From NCBI GenBank assembly GCA_049644265.1, contig JBARRO010000155.1, positions 1-46,916 on the forward strand: a stretch of 46,916 nt of DNA. The letters are read 5' to 3'. The DNA is from JBARRO01 sp049644265 (GTDB lineage Bacteria; Bacteroidota; Ignavibacteria; UBA10030). Numbering within the stretch: the stretch's first letter is position 1; each line of letters begins with the position of its first letter. Of the stretch, positions 1 through 8,992 are shown in pieces. The notes under the pieces were generated by a model. That model was not told the origin of the DNA. It saw only the letters and a list, made by a program, of their open reading frames with translations, and ran no database searches. The translations under genes were made by a program, and so were the position numbers.

Positions 1-166
1 GAAATCTGGTGTGCGGAAGTGCTCCGTAGTTCCGTGGCTCCGTCGCTCCGAGGCTCATTCATAACCGTTTCTATATTCACCTCGACAATCCTTTTTCCTT
101 CCTCGATTTTTCACTATCTTTCACTGAATTCATTCACCATCCGTTAATAACAATTCAAAATTTCTT
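1..166. repeat. argH leader with octamer array
   Basis: Non-coding sequence before argH. Positions 21-60 hold about five copies of a degenerate 8-base unit (GCTCCGTA, GTTCCGTG, GCTCCGTC, GCTCCGAG, GCTCATTC). The rest is AT-rich and I see no convincing promoter or strong ribosome binding site, although the argH promoter could lie here. The array is of the same kind as the period-7 arrays elsewhere in the window. Confidence 0.55.
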
Positions 167-1558
167 ATGCCTCACCAGGCCCTTTGGAGCGGACGATTCA
201 AAGAACCGCTTGCTGAAATTGCACTGAATTTCTCATCTTCCATCGACGTCGACAAGGATCTCTACACCGAGGATATTGCTGGCAGCATTGCCCATGTGGA
301 AATGCTGGCAGCGACAAAAGTGCTGACCGGCACAGAGGCGCGCCGCATCAGGACCACGCTCAAGGCTATCCACCGGGAAATCGAGTCGGGCAAGTTCAAG
401 CTGGGCAAGGAGTTTGAGGATATTCATCTTGCCATCGAGCAGCGGCTGATTCAAAAGCTCGGACCGCTCGGGGGAAAACTTCACACGGCACGCAGCCGCA
501 ACGACCAGGTTGCACTCGATGAAAGACTTTATCTCCGGACCGCGATCCGGGAAATCAGCAAGCTGATCGTCCAGCTCCAGCGTGTGCTTCTCTACAAATC
601 TGAAAGGTATTTTGGCGTTCTGATGCCGGGGTATACGCACGTTCAGCGCGCACAGCCCATTCTGCTTTCGCATCACCTTCTCGCGTATGTTTCGATGATC
701 GAGCGGGATTTTGAGCGGCTTCAGGATTGCAGCAGGCGTGCGAACAAGTCCCCTCTCGGCGCCGCCGCGTTTGCGGGCACGTCATTCCCGATCGACCGAC
801 AGATGGTTGCAAAGAAGCTGCATTTCGACGGCATTGTCGAAAACAGTATCGACGCCGTCAGCGACCGGGACTATGCAATTGAGTTTGTGGCGGCTTGCAG
901 CATCATCATGATGCATCTCAGCCGATTCGCGGAAGAGCTTGTCTATTGGTCATCAAAGGAATTCGGGTACGCGCATATCAGTGATGCCTATACGACCGGC
1001 AGCAGCATCATGCCGCAAAAGAAGAACCCCGACATGGCGGAGCTTGTGCGCGGAAAAACCGGCCGGGTATTCGGCTCTCTCATGAACCTGCTGACCATCA
1101 TGAAAGGCCTGCCGCTCGCGTACAACCGGGACATGCAGGAAGACAAAGTGCCCCTCTTCGACGCTGCAAACACGACCCGCCAGTGCCTCTTCATCGTTTC
1201 CCACATCATGGTGCACACCACGTTTGACAGGCATCGGATGGCGGAGGAGTTACGGACGGATTTCCTCAGCGCAACGGATATGGCTGACTACCTGGTGCGA
1301 AAAGGAGTTCCGTTCCGGGATGCGCATCATATTACCGGAAAGGTCGTTTCTTATTGCGTCAGCCACAAGATGTACTTCGGCAATCTTGACCTCGACGCGC
1401 TCAAGACGTTCTCTGATATGTTCGAAAGCGATATTTTTGAATTCATCCTTCCGCAGTCGAGCGTCGATCAGAAACAATCGGCAGGAAGCACTTCACCGCA
1501 GGAGGTCAAGAAGCAGGTGGTGCATTGGACAAGGGTGTTGAGGAAGAGAAGGGTGTGA
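167..1558 (+). CDS. argH: Argininosuccinate lyase
   Basis: Cytoplasmic enzyme of the last arginine step: it splits argininosuccinate into arginine and fumarate. The 463-residue length is normal for the family. Near residue 110 it has the SRND segment (TARSRNDQV) and near residue 282 the fumarase/aspartase superfamily signature GSSIMPQKKNPD, whose flexible loop carries the catalytic serine. The C-terminal part has the ArgH-like stretch TDFLSATDMADYLV. The ATG at 167 gives the full conserved N-terminus (LWSGRF); no good Shine-Dalgarno is visible in front. It stands alone on the plus strand in this window. If there is an arg operon, its other genes lie to the left. Confidence 0.97.
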   Translation: MPHQALWSGRFKEPLAEIALNFSSSIDVDKDLYTEDIAGSIAHVEMLAATKVLTGTEARRIRTTLKAIHREIESGKFKLGKEFEDIHLAIEQRLIQKLGPLGGKLHTARSRNDQVALDERLYLRTAIREISKLIVQLQRVLLYKSERYFGVLMPGYTHVQRAQPILLSHHLLAYVSMIERDFERLQDCSRRANKSPLGAAAFAGTSFPIDRQMVAKKLHFDGIVENSIDAVSDRDYAIEFVAACSIIMMHLSRFAEELVYWSSKEFGYAHISDAYTTGSSIMPQKKNPDMAELVRGKTGRVFGSLMNLLTIMKGLPLAYNRDMQEDKVPLFDAANTTRQCLFIVSHIMVHTTFDRHRMAEELRTDFLSATDMADYLVRKGVPFRDAHHITGKVVSYCVSHKMYFGNLDLDALKTFSDMFESDIFEFILPQSSVDQKQSAGSTSPQEVKKQVVHWTRVLRKRRV

Positions 1559-1560
1559 GG

Positions 1561-1670
1561 ACAATTGTCGACTGTAAATTGTCAATTGTAGATTAAGATT
1601 GAAAAGCGCCCGAGAAGATTGCCCGTGGTGCACAGGACGATGTCGATTGTAGATTGTAGATTGTAGATTG
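1561..1670. repeat. Heptamer arrays after argH
   Basis: Two period-7 blocks follow the argH stop (TGA ending at 1558). Positions 1561-1602 contain six degenerate heptads (for example TAAATTG, TCAATTG, TAGATTA). Positions 1643-1670 contain TCGATTG followed by three exact copies of TAGATTG. The 17-mer at 1578-1594 recurs exactly at 24323-24339. No coding potential is seen. Confidence 0.8.
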
Positions 1671-1720
1671 AATGGCGGAGTGATAAAATCGTGGAAGGTT
1701 GACAAAAGTTGCCTGCAGAA

Positions 1721-1775
1721 AAACTCCGAATTCCCGCTGAGGCTTAAGTGCGGGAATTCGGAGTTTGTGTTTTTT
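1721..1775. terminator. Bidirectional intrinsic terminator between argH and T9SS gene
   Basis: A perfect 17-bp inverted repeat (1721-1737 with 1750-1766, 12-base loop) lies between the convergent argH and the 2396-residue T9SS cargo gene. On the plus strand it is followed by GTGTTTTTTG. On the minus strand the stem end runs into five T residues. This fits an intrinsic terminator that works in both directions. Confidence 0.88.
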
Positions 1776-1777
1776 GT

Positions 1778-4700
1778 CTATTTCAGAAGCTCCATTTTCT
1801 TCGTAGAAACGAAGGAATCCGCTATCAGGCGAGAGAAGTAGATGCCACTTGGCAGTTGTCCGCTTTGGAATTGCACCTCGTGAAAACCTGCTGTCTGCAA
1901 CTCATCCGCCAGAACCGCCACCCGTTGGCCCAGAACGTTGAAGATCTCCAGAAGTACTCTGCTGTCCTTCGGCAGGCCGTATTTGATCGTCGTTGATGGA
2001 TTGAACGGATTCGGATAGTTCTGCATGAGACTGAACTCCGAGGGAATGTCAACACGCCCTTTTGCCGCACCAATCCACACACTGTTCTCTGAGTACTTCA
2101 AGGACGGCGCCTCGCCTTCGCCCGTAAGTCCGTTCTGCAACGAGGTGAGATCATAACTTTTCTCCTTACGCTGGGACCACACGACCAGCAAGAGATCCTC
2201 TCCGGGTTTAGCTCCTTCCACAATCCCGTCCGTTACCGGATTATCACCCCACACAACCACCAACGCCCGTCCCGTTTGAACCACAGCGCTGCCGACAACG
2301 TTTCTCTTCGTATTCAGGACTGCGACTTCATCTCCGTCGGCCACATCGGAGAGCTTGACAAGCAAGGTAGCGTTAGAACCGGTGGAAACATTCTGAATAA
2401 CATAATGTGTCGGCGACTGTAAACTACCTGCAAACGTGCCGTCCACCCTTTTCGTTAGCATGGAGGGAGGTGGTGGTACGGGATTTCCGGGATAAACAAG
2501 CGTTCCCGCAGCAACGAGATACACCTGATAACCTTGGCCCGCCCTCATCGTCCCTATGGAGTTGATTCCCAGTGCCGGCCAATAGACCTGACCCTGCCCA
2601 TTCTTTACAATGACGAGTTTGCCAGTCAGGGAAGCGAGCGCGGTATCGGCAGACATGGGCGTTGTCCGCAGGTACGAGACGAGGCTCCATCCCTGTCCAA
2701 GACCGAGAGGTGTGGACGAAGGATCGGCTGCAAGTCCGGCCAATGCCAGGGTATCCGACGACGACATATACACCTGGTAGCCTTGGCGGAAGTTCCATGC
2801 GCCGATCTGGTTGACCGTCAGCGACGGCCAATACACCTGGCCGGCACCATTCTTCAGAAGAAGCATCCTGGAGCGCGTCCTCACAAGCACAGTATCCAGC
2901 ACGGAATCTGCGGGCAGAACATAGCTCGAGATCATGCTCCACCCCTGTGGCAAAGCAATGCGATGGGAGTATGTGAGAGACGACGCGAGAACATATTTCG
3001 CCTGCGACGCCGAGATTCTGAGATCATCCGGCGTATCGCCGGCCATGACGGTAAACGCCACGGTCACCGTTTCGCCTGCAGCAAGGGCAAATGGGCCGGT
3101 TGAAATCTGGTTCCGGATGTCACTTGGTGCAGATGAGGTGGGAGAAAATGTCGTGAGATTTGTGGTGGTCCGGAACCACTGAACATCCTGTCCCGGAATG
3201 CTGATGCCCACTCCGGATGCGGGACGGTTCAAGAGTTGAAAACCGTAGTAATAAGGATTCGTAGCTCCTCCAGCCTCGTAGGTGTAGACCGTTTGCGTTA
3301 CTGAATCGTATGCACCGAGGTTGTTTCCTGAATTCCCCACGTCGAAGTCGGCAGAGAGTTGCGCAAAGAGGTCTGTAAGCTGACCTCCCGACGTGTTGAC
3401 AATTTTGTACTCCATGATCGCATATTTATTATCGGGTGCGGTCATTTTGGAATACGTCGTCTGGATAATCTTCAAGCCAATTCGGTTCGATTCCCACTCA
3501 TCGGTAAAGGAGGTTCTAAATGATGTGAATCCCTGGTATTTGCTCGGCACATTGGTGAATCCTTCGAGGGGCTTGAAACTGTTGGTAGACGAGTAGAGTC
3601 CTCCTGAATATTTATTCGTAGCTCGGGCAACGACAGAGAAATCGGCAGCAAAGAGTCCTTGCTTCCCTTTGTAGGATATTCCTCTTGCAAATTGGCCGAA
3701 CGCCCCGAGTTTACCACGGTTCGCTACATCAAGGGTTATCTGGTTTTGCACTGTCCGCATGCCCTCGGAATACAATACCACCGCCGAATCGACACCGCCG
3801 GAACTGTTCAATGCGGTGACGTGTACGGAGAATGGTCCCCATTGGTTTGGCGCAGGCGTCCAATTCAGGTCTGATCCTGCAACCGCCATTCCCGGAGCCA
3901 ATCCAGAAAAGCTTATGGGGGGAGATGGCCAACCATTCGCGCCTGCGTGCATCGTCACTGGAGCGTCAGTTGCCGCATACACCGGATTTATAGCAATCCT
4001 GCCGGGTGGCAACTGAACGGTGAATCCAAACGGACTCGACACCAGCATTGAACTCTGCAGAACGAGGTCGTTGTGATTACTCGTCTTGTCGGGAGTAATC
4101 GTAAGGCTCTCTGAAGTGTACGTAGAATCCAACGGCCAGTAGCCTGCAAGCCCGGACTCGTAACCGGCCAGGACAGTGTTCATCGAGGCAAGTATCGTTG
4201 CCTGTGAGCGGCAAATGTTCCAGAGTCGTACTTCGTCGATCAATCCTTTAAAATAGTCGTACGTGAGGCCGCCGACATAGAAACCAGTCGAACCAACTCC
4301 AATGTTGATTGACCCACCGACTTGTCTCACCAACCTCTCGTTGACGTAAAGCTTTGCAGTTGCGCCATCATACGTGCCTGCAAGGTGCGTCCATTTACCG
4401 ACTGCAGGGAGGGCTGTGTCGCTCACAAAGATATTTTTTCCCTGGCCGACGGGAGTTGTGCCGTCGCTGATTTCGAAGGCAAACCTCGGCGCGTCTGAGC
4501 CGCCGTAGTTATTGACGGTCAGCGAATAGGCCTGGAACGGTGTCACTCCGATTCCGCCATTGGCGGGTCGCATGACAATGATTCTGCCTTGATTGTGTGC
4601 GGGCAGATCAAAGGGAAAGACCCACGCTTCAACTGTGATGGTGTTGCCGCTGATCTTGTAGGCGACGGGATTTGCCTGCGGGTTTACCGGCACATTGTCA

Positions 4701-7700
4701 GCTACCCGAATTCTCCCGGAAATTCCGTCAAGGACTCCCGATTTTGAGGAGACTCCGAGGATCGCAGTTGAGATGGGCGGCAACAGCGAGTCACGACCCT
4801 GATACGTGAACTCGCGATTGTGGCTCGGCGTTGGTTGGTCCAGCTCGTAGCCGTTATTGAAGAACTTTCCAGGCGGAAAAGCACGGTACTTGTACTGCAG
4901 GATGGACCCCGGGATGGCCGCAAAGGTGATGGAATGTTGAAAGAGAGTCGAATCGCCCGAAGGATGCATACGTTGGGCAGACTTCCATCCGTTGAAGGAT
5001 CCGACAACGACAACGGAATCCGTGGATGGATTGAACCCCGCTGCAATTAAACCGCTCCTGGTAGCCTGAAACGTGATGGTTGACGTAACAACGCCGGGCC
5101 TCTGATCGCCAAAAAAATCATTGACGGTTTGCACCACCGAAGTATCGTTGAGATTGAAGAAATGATTCACCTTATACCCTGCCTCATTATCCAGGTAGGT
5201 GACCCCTCCGTTCAGGGACTGAACGTTGGGGAACACTGCGCCATATTTGTAATCAAGTTTCTTTTCGACGGTATCTGCAGCATGGAACGTCACTTTGACT
5301 GACCAGATGTTGTCTCCGGCCTCAGCATCACCATGAGCCACATCGCCGTCGTCAAACATCGTAACGTAGCTGGAGTCCGCAAATGTCCATTGTACAGGCC
5401 ACTTCAACGGGCGATTGCTCCCGGCAAGGTACACAGCCGTGAGTCCGGAGATGGGATGATTTGTGTACTTCTCCGTCGCTCCATTCATGTTCACGTGGAA
5501 TGTGACCGCAACGTCGTTTGTGATGAAGACTTTGAGGGCAATTTCGGGAGTGAGCGGGGCAAATGTCGTATCGGAACCTGTGAACGCATACTCCCGATTG
5601 CGTGACGTTGTGGGTTGATCTGCTTCCCATCCGTCTTCCTCGAATTTCCATGTCGGGAATGCCCGGAACTTGAATTGGACGATGTTGCCGGGAGATTCTG
5701 TAAGCGTAACTGTGGTACGATAAACGTTGAAGATATCGGTTGGCGTCATCCGGACAGCCGAGTTCCAGTTGTTGAACGATCCGTTGACAACGACAGAATC
5801 CGTGGCTGGATTGAACCCGGCAGCGACGAGTGTTCCAAGATCCGCCTGGAATGTGAGTTGAGCTGTTTTCTTTGGAGTCCTGGAAACGAACCGCTGGACC
5901 GTGGCGGTGTCGATGTTGCTAAAGACGGCAACATACGCCGTATCGCCTGTAGGTGAGAAAGCAATGGCTCGGGGGCGTGCATTCTGAGTGTTCGGCAGTT
6001 GATTCCATGTGATGGTGTCCACAATCGTTTTGTTCGACATGTTGAAGCCGTACCAAGTCTGAATAGTGTATGGCGGAGCCGGCAGATTGAGCGACGAGCC
6101 ACTGCTCATCCAGAGTAATCCCGTCCCGGGCTGCCACGTCATCGATTCAACGGCCAACCCCGTCAAGCTATCTGTTTTTGTGTACGGACCGGCGATACCG
6201 TTACCGCTGGTGTAAACGTACACTGCCGTTGCGGAGAACTCAGGCCAGTAGATCCTGTCCGCTCTTGGGGTGACCGCTACCGTCCTTGAAAGCCCGATGG
6301 AATTCGCAACCGTGCCTATGGGTGAGAAGTCCGGATTGAGTGTGTGAATTGGCAGACCCTGGAGAACGTGGCCCACGACGATGTGACCGACCGAGTCCGT
6401 TGCGGGAGCGGTCAGTGTCTGTCCGGCAAGGGGGACGGTCTTGTTCAGAACTCCTCCCGTCCTGTAGTCGAGCCGGTACAAAGCATCGCCAAACGCCGTC
6501 AGAATATTGCCGTTTGGATCAGTTCCCATTCCGCGTGCATTGAGATAGATCGTGTCGTTGACGCCCGCACCGACGAGGAATTTTATCGGCGAAAAGGGTG
6601 CATTCGTTCCGTTTGCGTTGTAGACGTGGATAAGGCCACATTTCTTGTAGACCAAGCCTGTCCAAACGCTATCGAGGAGCTGGTACGGGGCGATCCAGAC
6701 CCTGCCCGAGGGATCTGTTGCCATCCCCTGAATACCGAGCTGCCCCGTGGGGAGCGAAAAGAAATTGCCGCTGTAAGTCCAACGCCAGGTGACGGGTGGA
6801 GGAAGTGTACTTGAAGTAGTAAAGCTCCAGGCAACAGACCAACTGCTGATCAGTGTCTCGGTACTATCCGAGGCCTGAACGCGCCAGTAGTATGTTGTCC
6901 CCGGCGATAATCCGACCGTGGTCGTCGAAGTAAGATGAGAAATATCTATGTACAAAGACGAAAAAGCGTTCGAAGTTGACACTTGCAGATGGTAGTATTT
7001 GGCACCAGAAACTGGATTCCAATTGACATTGAGCTGTATTGGTTGGTTGAGAGACCCGTCGGTTGGTGACACGAGGGCTGGGGACGGCATTCCGCTAAAG
7101 CCGCTGACGGGGATTATCTCCGACGGAGAACTGACTGTATATTCACGGTTGGTGGATGGAGTCGGAAACGATTGTTCCCAATCAAGTCCGGCGCGCAGAG
7201 TCTTGACGAACTTGTAATAAATCGTTGTTCCCTGGAATACCGTTAATGTTTTAGTATAGACGCTATCGACATTGGGATCCCGAAGGGTATCCGAAGTGGT
7301 CGACCAGCCGTTGAAATCTCCTGCGACATTTACAATGTCTCCCAGGTCGGGGCGGAAAGAACCTTCGAGCATCTTGAATTTCATGTTGACCTGGAATGTA
7401 ACGTTTGCAGGCGGGCTAACAATCGAATCGTCGTCGAAATACAGAGCCGGCAAGATTGAATCTCCCGACACAGAAAATGTCCGATTGGCTGTATTTTCCC
7501 AATCTGATCCTTTTCGGAGCGTCTTGTAGAACTTATATTGCCCTGTTCCAGTTAATACGGGAACCGGCTTAACATAGACGCTATCTCCATCTGGATCTCT
7601 CAAGGTGTCAACGTCAGTCCAGCCGTTAAAACTACCGCGGACGGAAACGACATCTCCCAGGTCTGGCCGGAATGCGTCCTCCCGCATCTTCACTTTCATA

Positions 7701-8968
7701 TTGACTCGAAATGAAACGGCATGTGATGGTACGTAGCCGACACCTATGTCGCCCGAATATGTCGATCCACTTAACTGGTCAGGACCCGGATACAACGGCA
7801 TGATCGTGTAGTCTCCACAAGTACCGGGAAGATTCTGGGGTAAAATGATTCCACGGATATACGAGAGTCTGGTTCCAATCGTTGGTGGTGAATACGTAGA
7901 ATTGACATTCCGATGCCCACGTAAGGTGTACCACGTTGATCCGTCATACATTCTCATTTGGTTCCCATTATCATCGACGAACGTAAACCTTCCAGTTGCA
8001 AGGTCGGCGGAATTGACAGTCACGTTCCTGATAACAACGTACATCCCCTCATATTTTTCTCCTCTTGACGGCTTTGGCGTTGCACCTACCACAAAACTGT
8101 CACACGTAACTTCTAATGGCGCCGGACGATGAGGCAAGACTCCACGCAATTGAACGGGCTGAGGGGACTCAAAGTAGCCGGCTTTGTAGATAAATATTTC
8201 CGTAAGAGAATTAGGCTGGTTTCCGAATTCAGTGACTCGCCCTACAACCGTGATCACATCACCAGTGTCAACGGCGGCAATACCGGTGCTTTGAGCGGCA
8301 ACCGATGTATCGTTCGTCAAGATGTCAAGCCCTCCCCATACCCGGCCTGTAGATGTATCCTGGATGAAAACGTTGTAACGTGCCAGTGTGTACGTAAGAA
8401 TAGGCGGTTTTGCCAACACGACCCCCGTGATGGTCACGGTGTCCGAGTTCGCGTCTCCTCCCCGCCAGCTTGGCGAGTCGTCCAGACTTCTTCCTGTTGT
8501 GTCTGCCTGCAGTATATCAAGCAATCGCAAGGAGTCGAGAGACACCTGTTGGATCACCGGGATGCTCATAATCACTGTGATTGCGGGTTGCACAGGGGAG
8601 AGACTCACATTCCCGCCCTCGTTGACATATTCCCTGTTATGGCTTGTCGTCGGTTGGTCATTTTCCCAGCCAGAATTTCCAAACTTCGAGTCCGGAAACG
8701 CTTTGAACTTGTATTGAATCGTCTGCCCAATCCCAATGCCGCTTGCATCGATCGAGTACGAATAAAGGCCTGGTGTTCCCGTCGCAGCCATTCGCTTTGC
8801 GGAACTCCACCCGTTGAACGAGCCATTCACGACGATTGAATCTAGTGCAGAATCAAAACCGGCTCTGATCAGGCTGCTCAAGTCTGCCTGGAACGTGATC
8901 GTATTCTGGGCTTTTACTCCAGCACTCAGTAGTACGATGGCTATCAGCGTTCCCGTAGCTCGTTTCAT
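1778..8968 (-). CDS. Large multidomain T9SS cargo protein with glycan-binding-like modules and LamG domain
   Basis: Secreted or surface protein of 2396 residues. An N-terminal signal peptide ends near VKA/QN. Six carbohydrate-binding-like beta modules of about 95 residues are visible (roughly residues 20-125, 420-507, 523-616, 1037-1130, 1150-1247, 1294-1390), four or five with a VNGSFNGW-like core reminiscent of CBM20/48 modules. A fibronectin-III-like domain lies near 626-715 (TYYWRVQASD), a beta-propeller-like stretch near 730-1030, a LamG/concanavalin-like domain near 1440-1600 (KWTHLAGTYDG, IDEVRLWN), and two tandem GWS-type modules with GQVYWP near 2008-2180. The C-terminus from about residue 2310 (FSLMQNYPNPFNPSTT) is a T9SS type A sorting domain. 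It is last in a three-gene operon, 24 bases after its upstream neighbour, with the ribosome site AAGGAGA before the ATG. The ligand is unknown; carbohydrate binding is inferred from module shape only. Confidence 0.88.
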   Translation of the reverse strand: MKRATGTLIAIVLLSAGVKAQNTITFQADLSSLIRAGFDSALDSIVVNGSFNGWSSAKRMAATGTPGLYSYSIDASGIGIGQTIQYKFKAFPDSKFGNSGWENDQPTTSHNREYVNEGGNVSLSPVQPAITVIMSIPVIQQVSLDSLRLLDILQADTTGRSLDDSPSWRGGDANSDTVTITGVVLAKPPILTYTLARYNVFIQDTSTGRVWGGLDILTNDTSVAAQSTGIAAVDTGDVITVVGRVTEFGNQPNSLTEIFIYKAGYFESPQPVQLRGVLPHRPAPLEVTCDSFVVGATPKPSRGEKYEGMYVVIRNVTVNSADLATGRFTFVDDNGNQMRMYDGSTWYTLRGHRNVNSTYSPPTIGTRLSYIRGIILPQNLPGTCGDYTIMPLYPGPDQLSGSTYSGDIGVGYVPSHAVSFRVNMKVKMREDAFRPDLGDVVSVRGSFNGWTDVDTLRDPDGDSVYVKPVPVLTGTGQYKFYKTLRKGSDWENTANRTFSVSGDSILPALYFDDDSIVSPPANVTFQVNMKFKMLEGSFRPDLGDIVNVAGDFNGWSTTSDTLRDPNVDSVYTKTLTVFQGTTIYYKFVKTLRAGLDWEQSFPTPSTNREYTVSSPSEIIPVSGFSGMPSPALVSPTDGSLNQPIQLNVNWNPVSGAKYYHLQVSTSNAFSSLYIDISHLTSTTTVGLSPGTTYYWRVQASDSTETLISSWSVAWSFTTSSTLPPPVTWRWTYSGNFFSLPTGQLGIQGMATDPSGRVWIAPYQLLDSVWTGLVYKKCGLIHVYNANGTNAPFSPIKFLVGAGVNDTIYLNARGMGTDPNGNILTAFGDALYRLDYRTGGVLNKTVPLAGQTLTAPATDSVGHIVVGHVLQGLPIHTLNPDFSPIGTVANSIGLSRTVAVTPRADRIYWPEFSATAVYVYTSGNGIAGPYTKTDSLTGLAVESMTWQPGTGLLWMSSGSSLNLPAPPYTIQTWYGFNMSNKTIVDTITWNQLPNTQNARPRAIAFSPTGDTAYVAVFSNIDTATVQRFVSRTPKKTAQLTFQADLGTLVAAGFNPATDSVVVNGSFNNWNSAVRMTPTDIFNVYRTTVTLTESPGNIVQFKFRAFPTWKFEEDGWEADQPTTSRNREYAFTGSDTTFAPLTPEIALKVFITNDVAVTFHVNMNGATEKYTNHPISGLTAVYLAGSNRPLKWPVQWTFADSSYVTMFDDGDVAHGDAEAGDNIWSVKVTFHAADTVEKKLDYKYGAVFPNVQSLNGGVTYLDNEAGYKVNHFFNLNDTSVVQTVNDFFGDQRPGVVTSTITFQATRSGLIAAGFNPSTDSVVVVGSFNGWKSAQRMHPSGDSTLFQHSITFAAIPGSILQYKYRAFPPGKFFNNGYELDQPTPSHNREFTYQGRDSLLPPISTAILGVSSKSGVLDGISGRIRVADNVPVNPQANPVAYKISGNTITVEAWVFPFDLPAHNQGRIIVMRPANGGIGVTPFQAYSLTVNNYGGSDAPRFAFEISDGTTPVGQGKNIFVSDTALPAVGKWTHLAGTYDGATAKLYVNERLVRQVGGSINIGVGSTGFYVGGLTYDYFKGLIDEVRLWNICRSQATILASMNTVLAGYESGLAGYWPLDSTYTSESLTITPDKTSNHNDLVLQSSMLVSSPFGFTVQLPPGRIAINPVYAATDAPVTMHAGANGWPSPPISFSGLAPGMAVAGSDLNWTPAPNQWGPFSVHVTALNSSGGVDSAVVLYSEGMRTVQNQITLDVANRGKLGAFGQFARGISYKGKQGLFAADFSVVARATNKYSGGLYSSTNSFKPLEGFTNVPSKYQGFTSFRTSFTDEWESNRIGLKIIQTTYSKMTAPDNKYAIMEYKIVNTSGGQLTDLFAQLSADFDVGNSGNNLGAYDSVTQTVYTYEAGGATNPYYYGFQLLNRPASGVGISIPGQDVQWFRTTTNLTTFSPTSSAPSDIRNQISTGPFALAAGETVTVAFTVMAGDTPDDLRISASQAKYVLASSLTYSHRIALPQGWSMISSYVLPADSVLDTVLVRTRSRMLLLKNGAGQVYWPSLTVNQIGAWNFRQGYQVYMSSSDTLALAGLAADPSSTPLGLGQGWSLVSYLRTTPMSADTALASLTGKLVIVKNGQGQVYWPALGINSIGTMRAGQGYQVYLVAAGTLVYPGNPVPPPPSMLTKRVDGTFAGSLQSPTHYVIQNVSTGSNATLLVKLSDVADGDEVAVLNTKRNVVGSAVVQTGRALVVVWGDNPVTDGIVEGAKPGEDLLLVVWSQRKEKSYDLTSLQNGLTGEGEAPSLKYSENSVWIGAAKGRVDIPSEFSLMQNYPNPFNPSTTIKYGLPKDSRVLLEIFNVLGQRVAVLADELQTAGFHEVQFQSGQLPSGIYFSRLIADSFVSTKKMELLK

Positions 8969-8992
8969 GTGAGTCTCCTTGCGTCCGTGGAA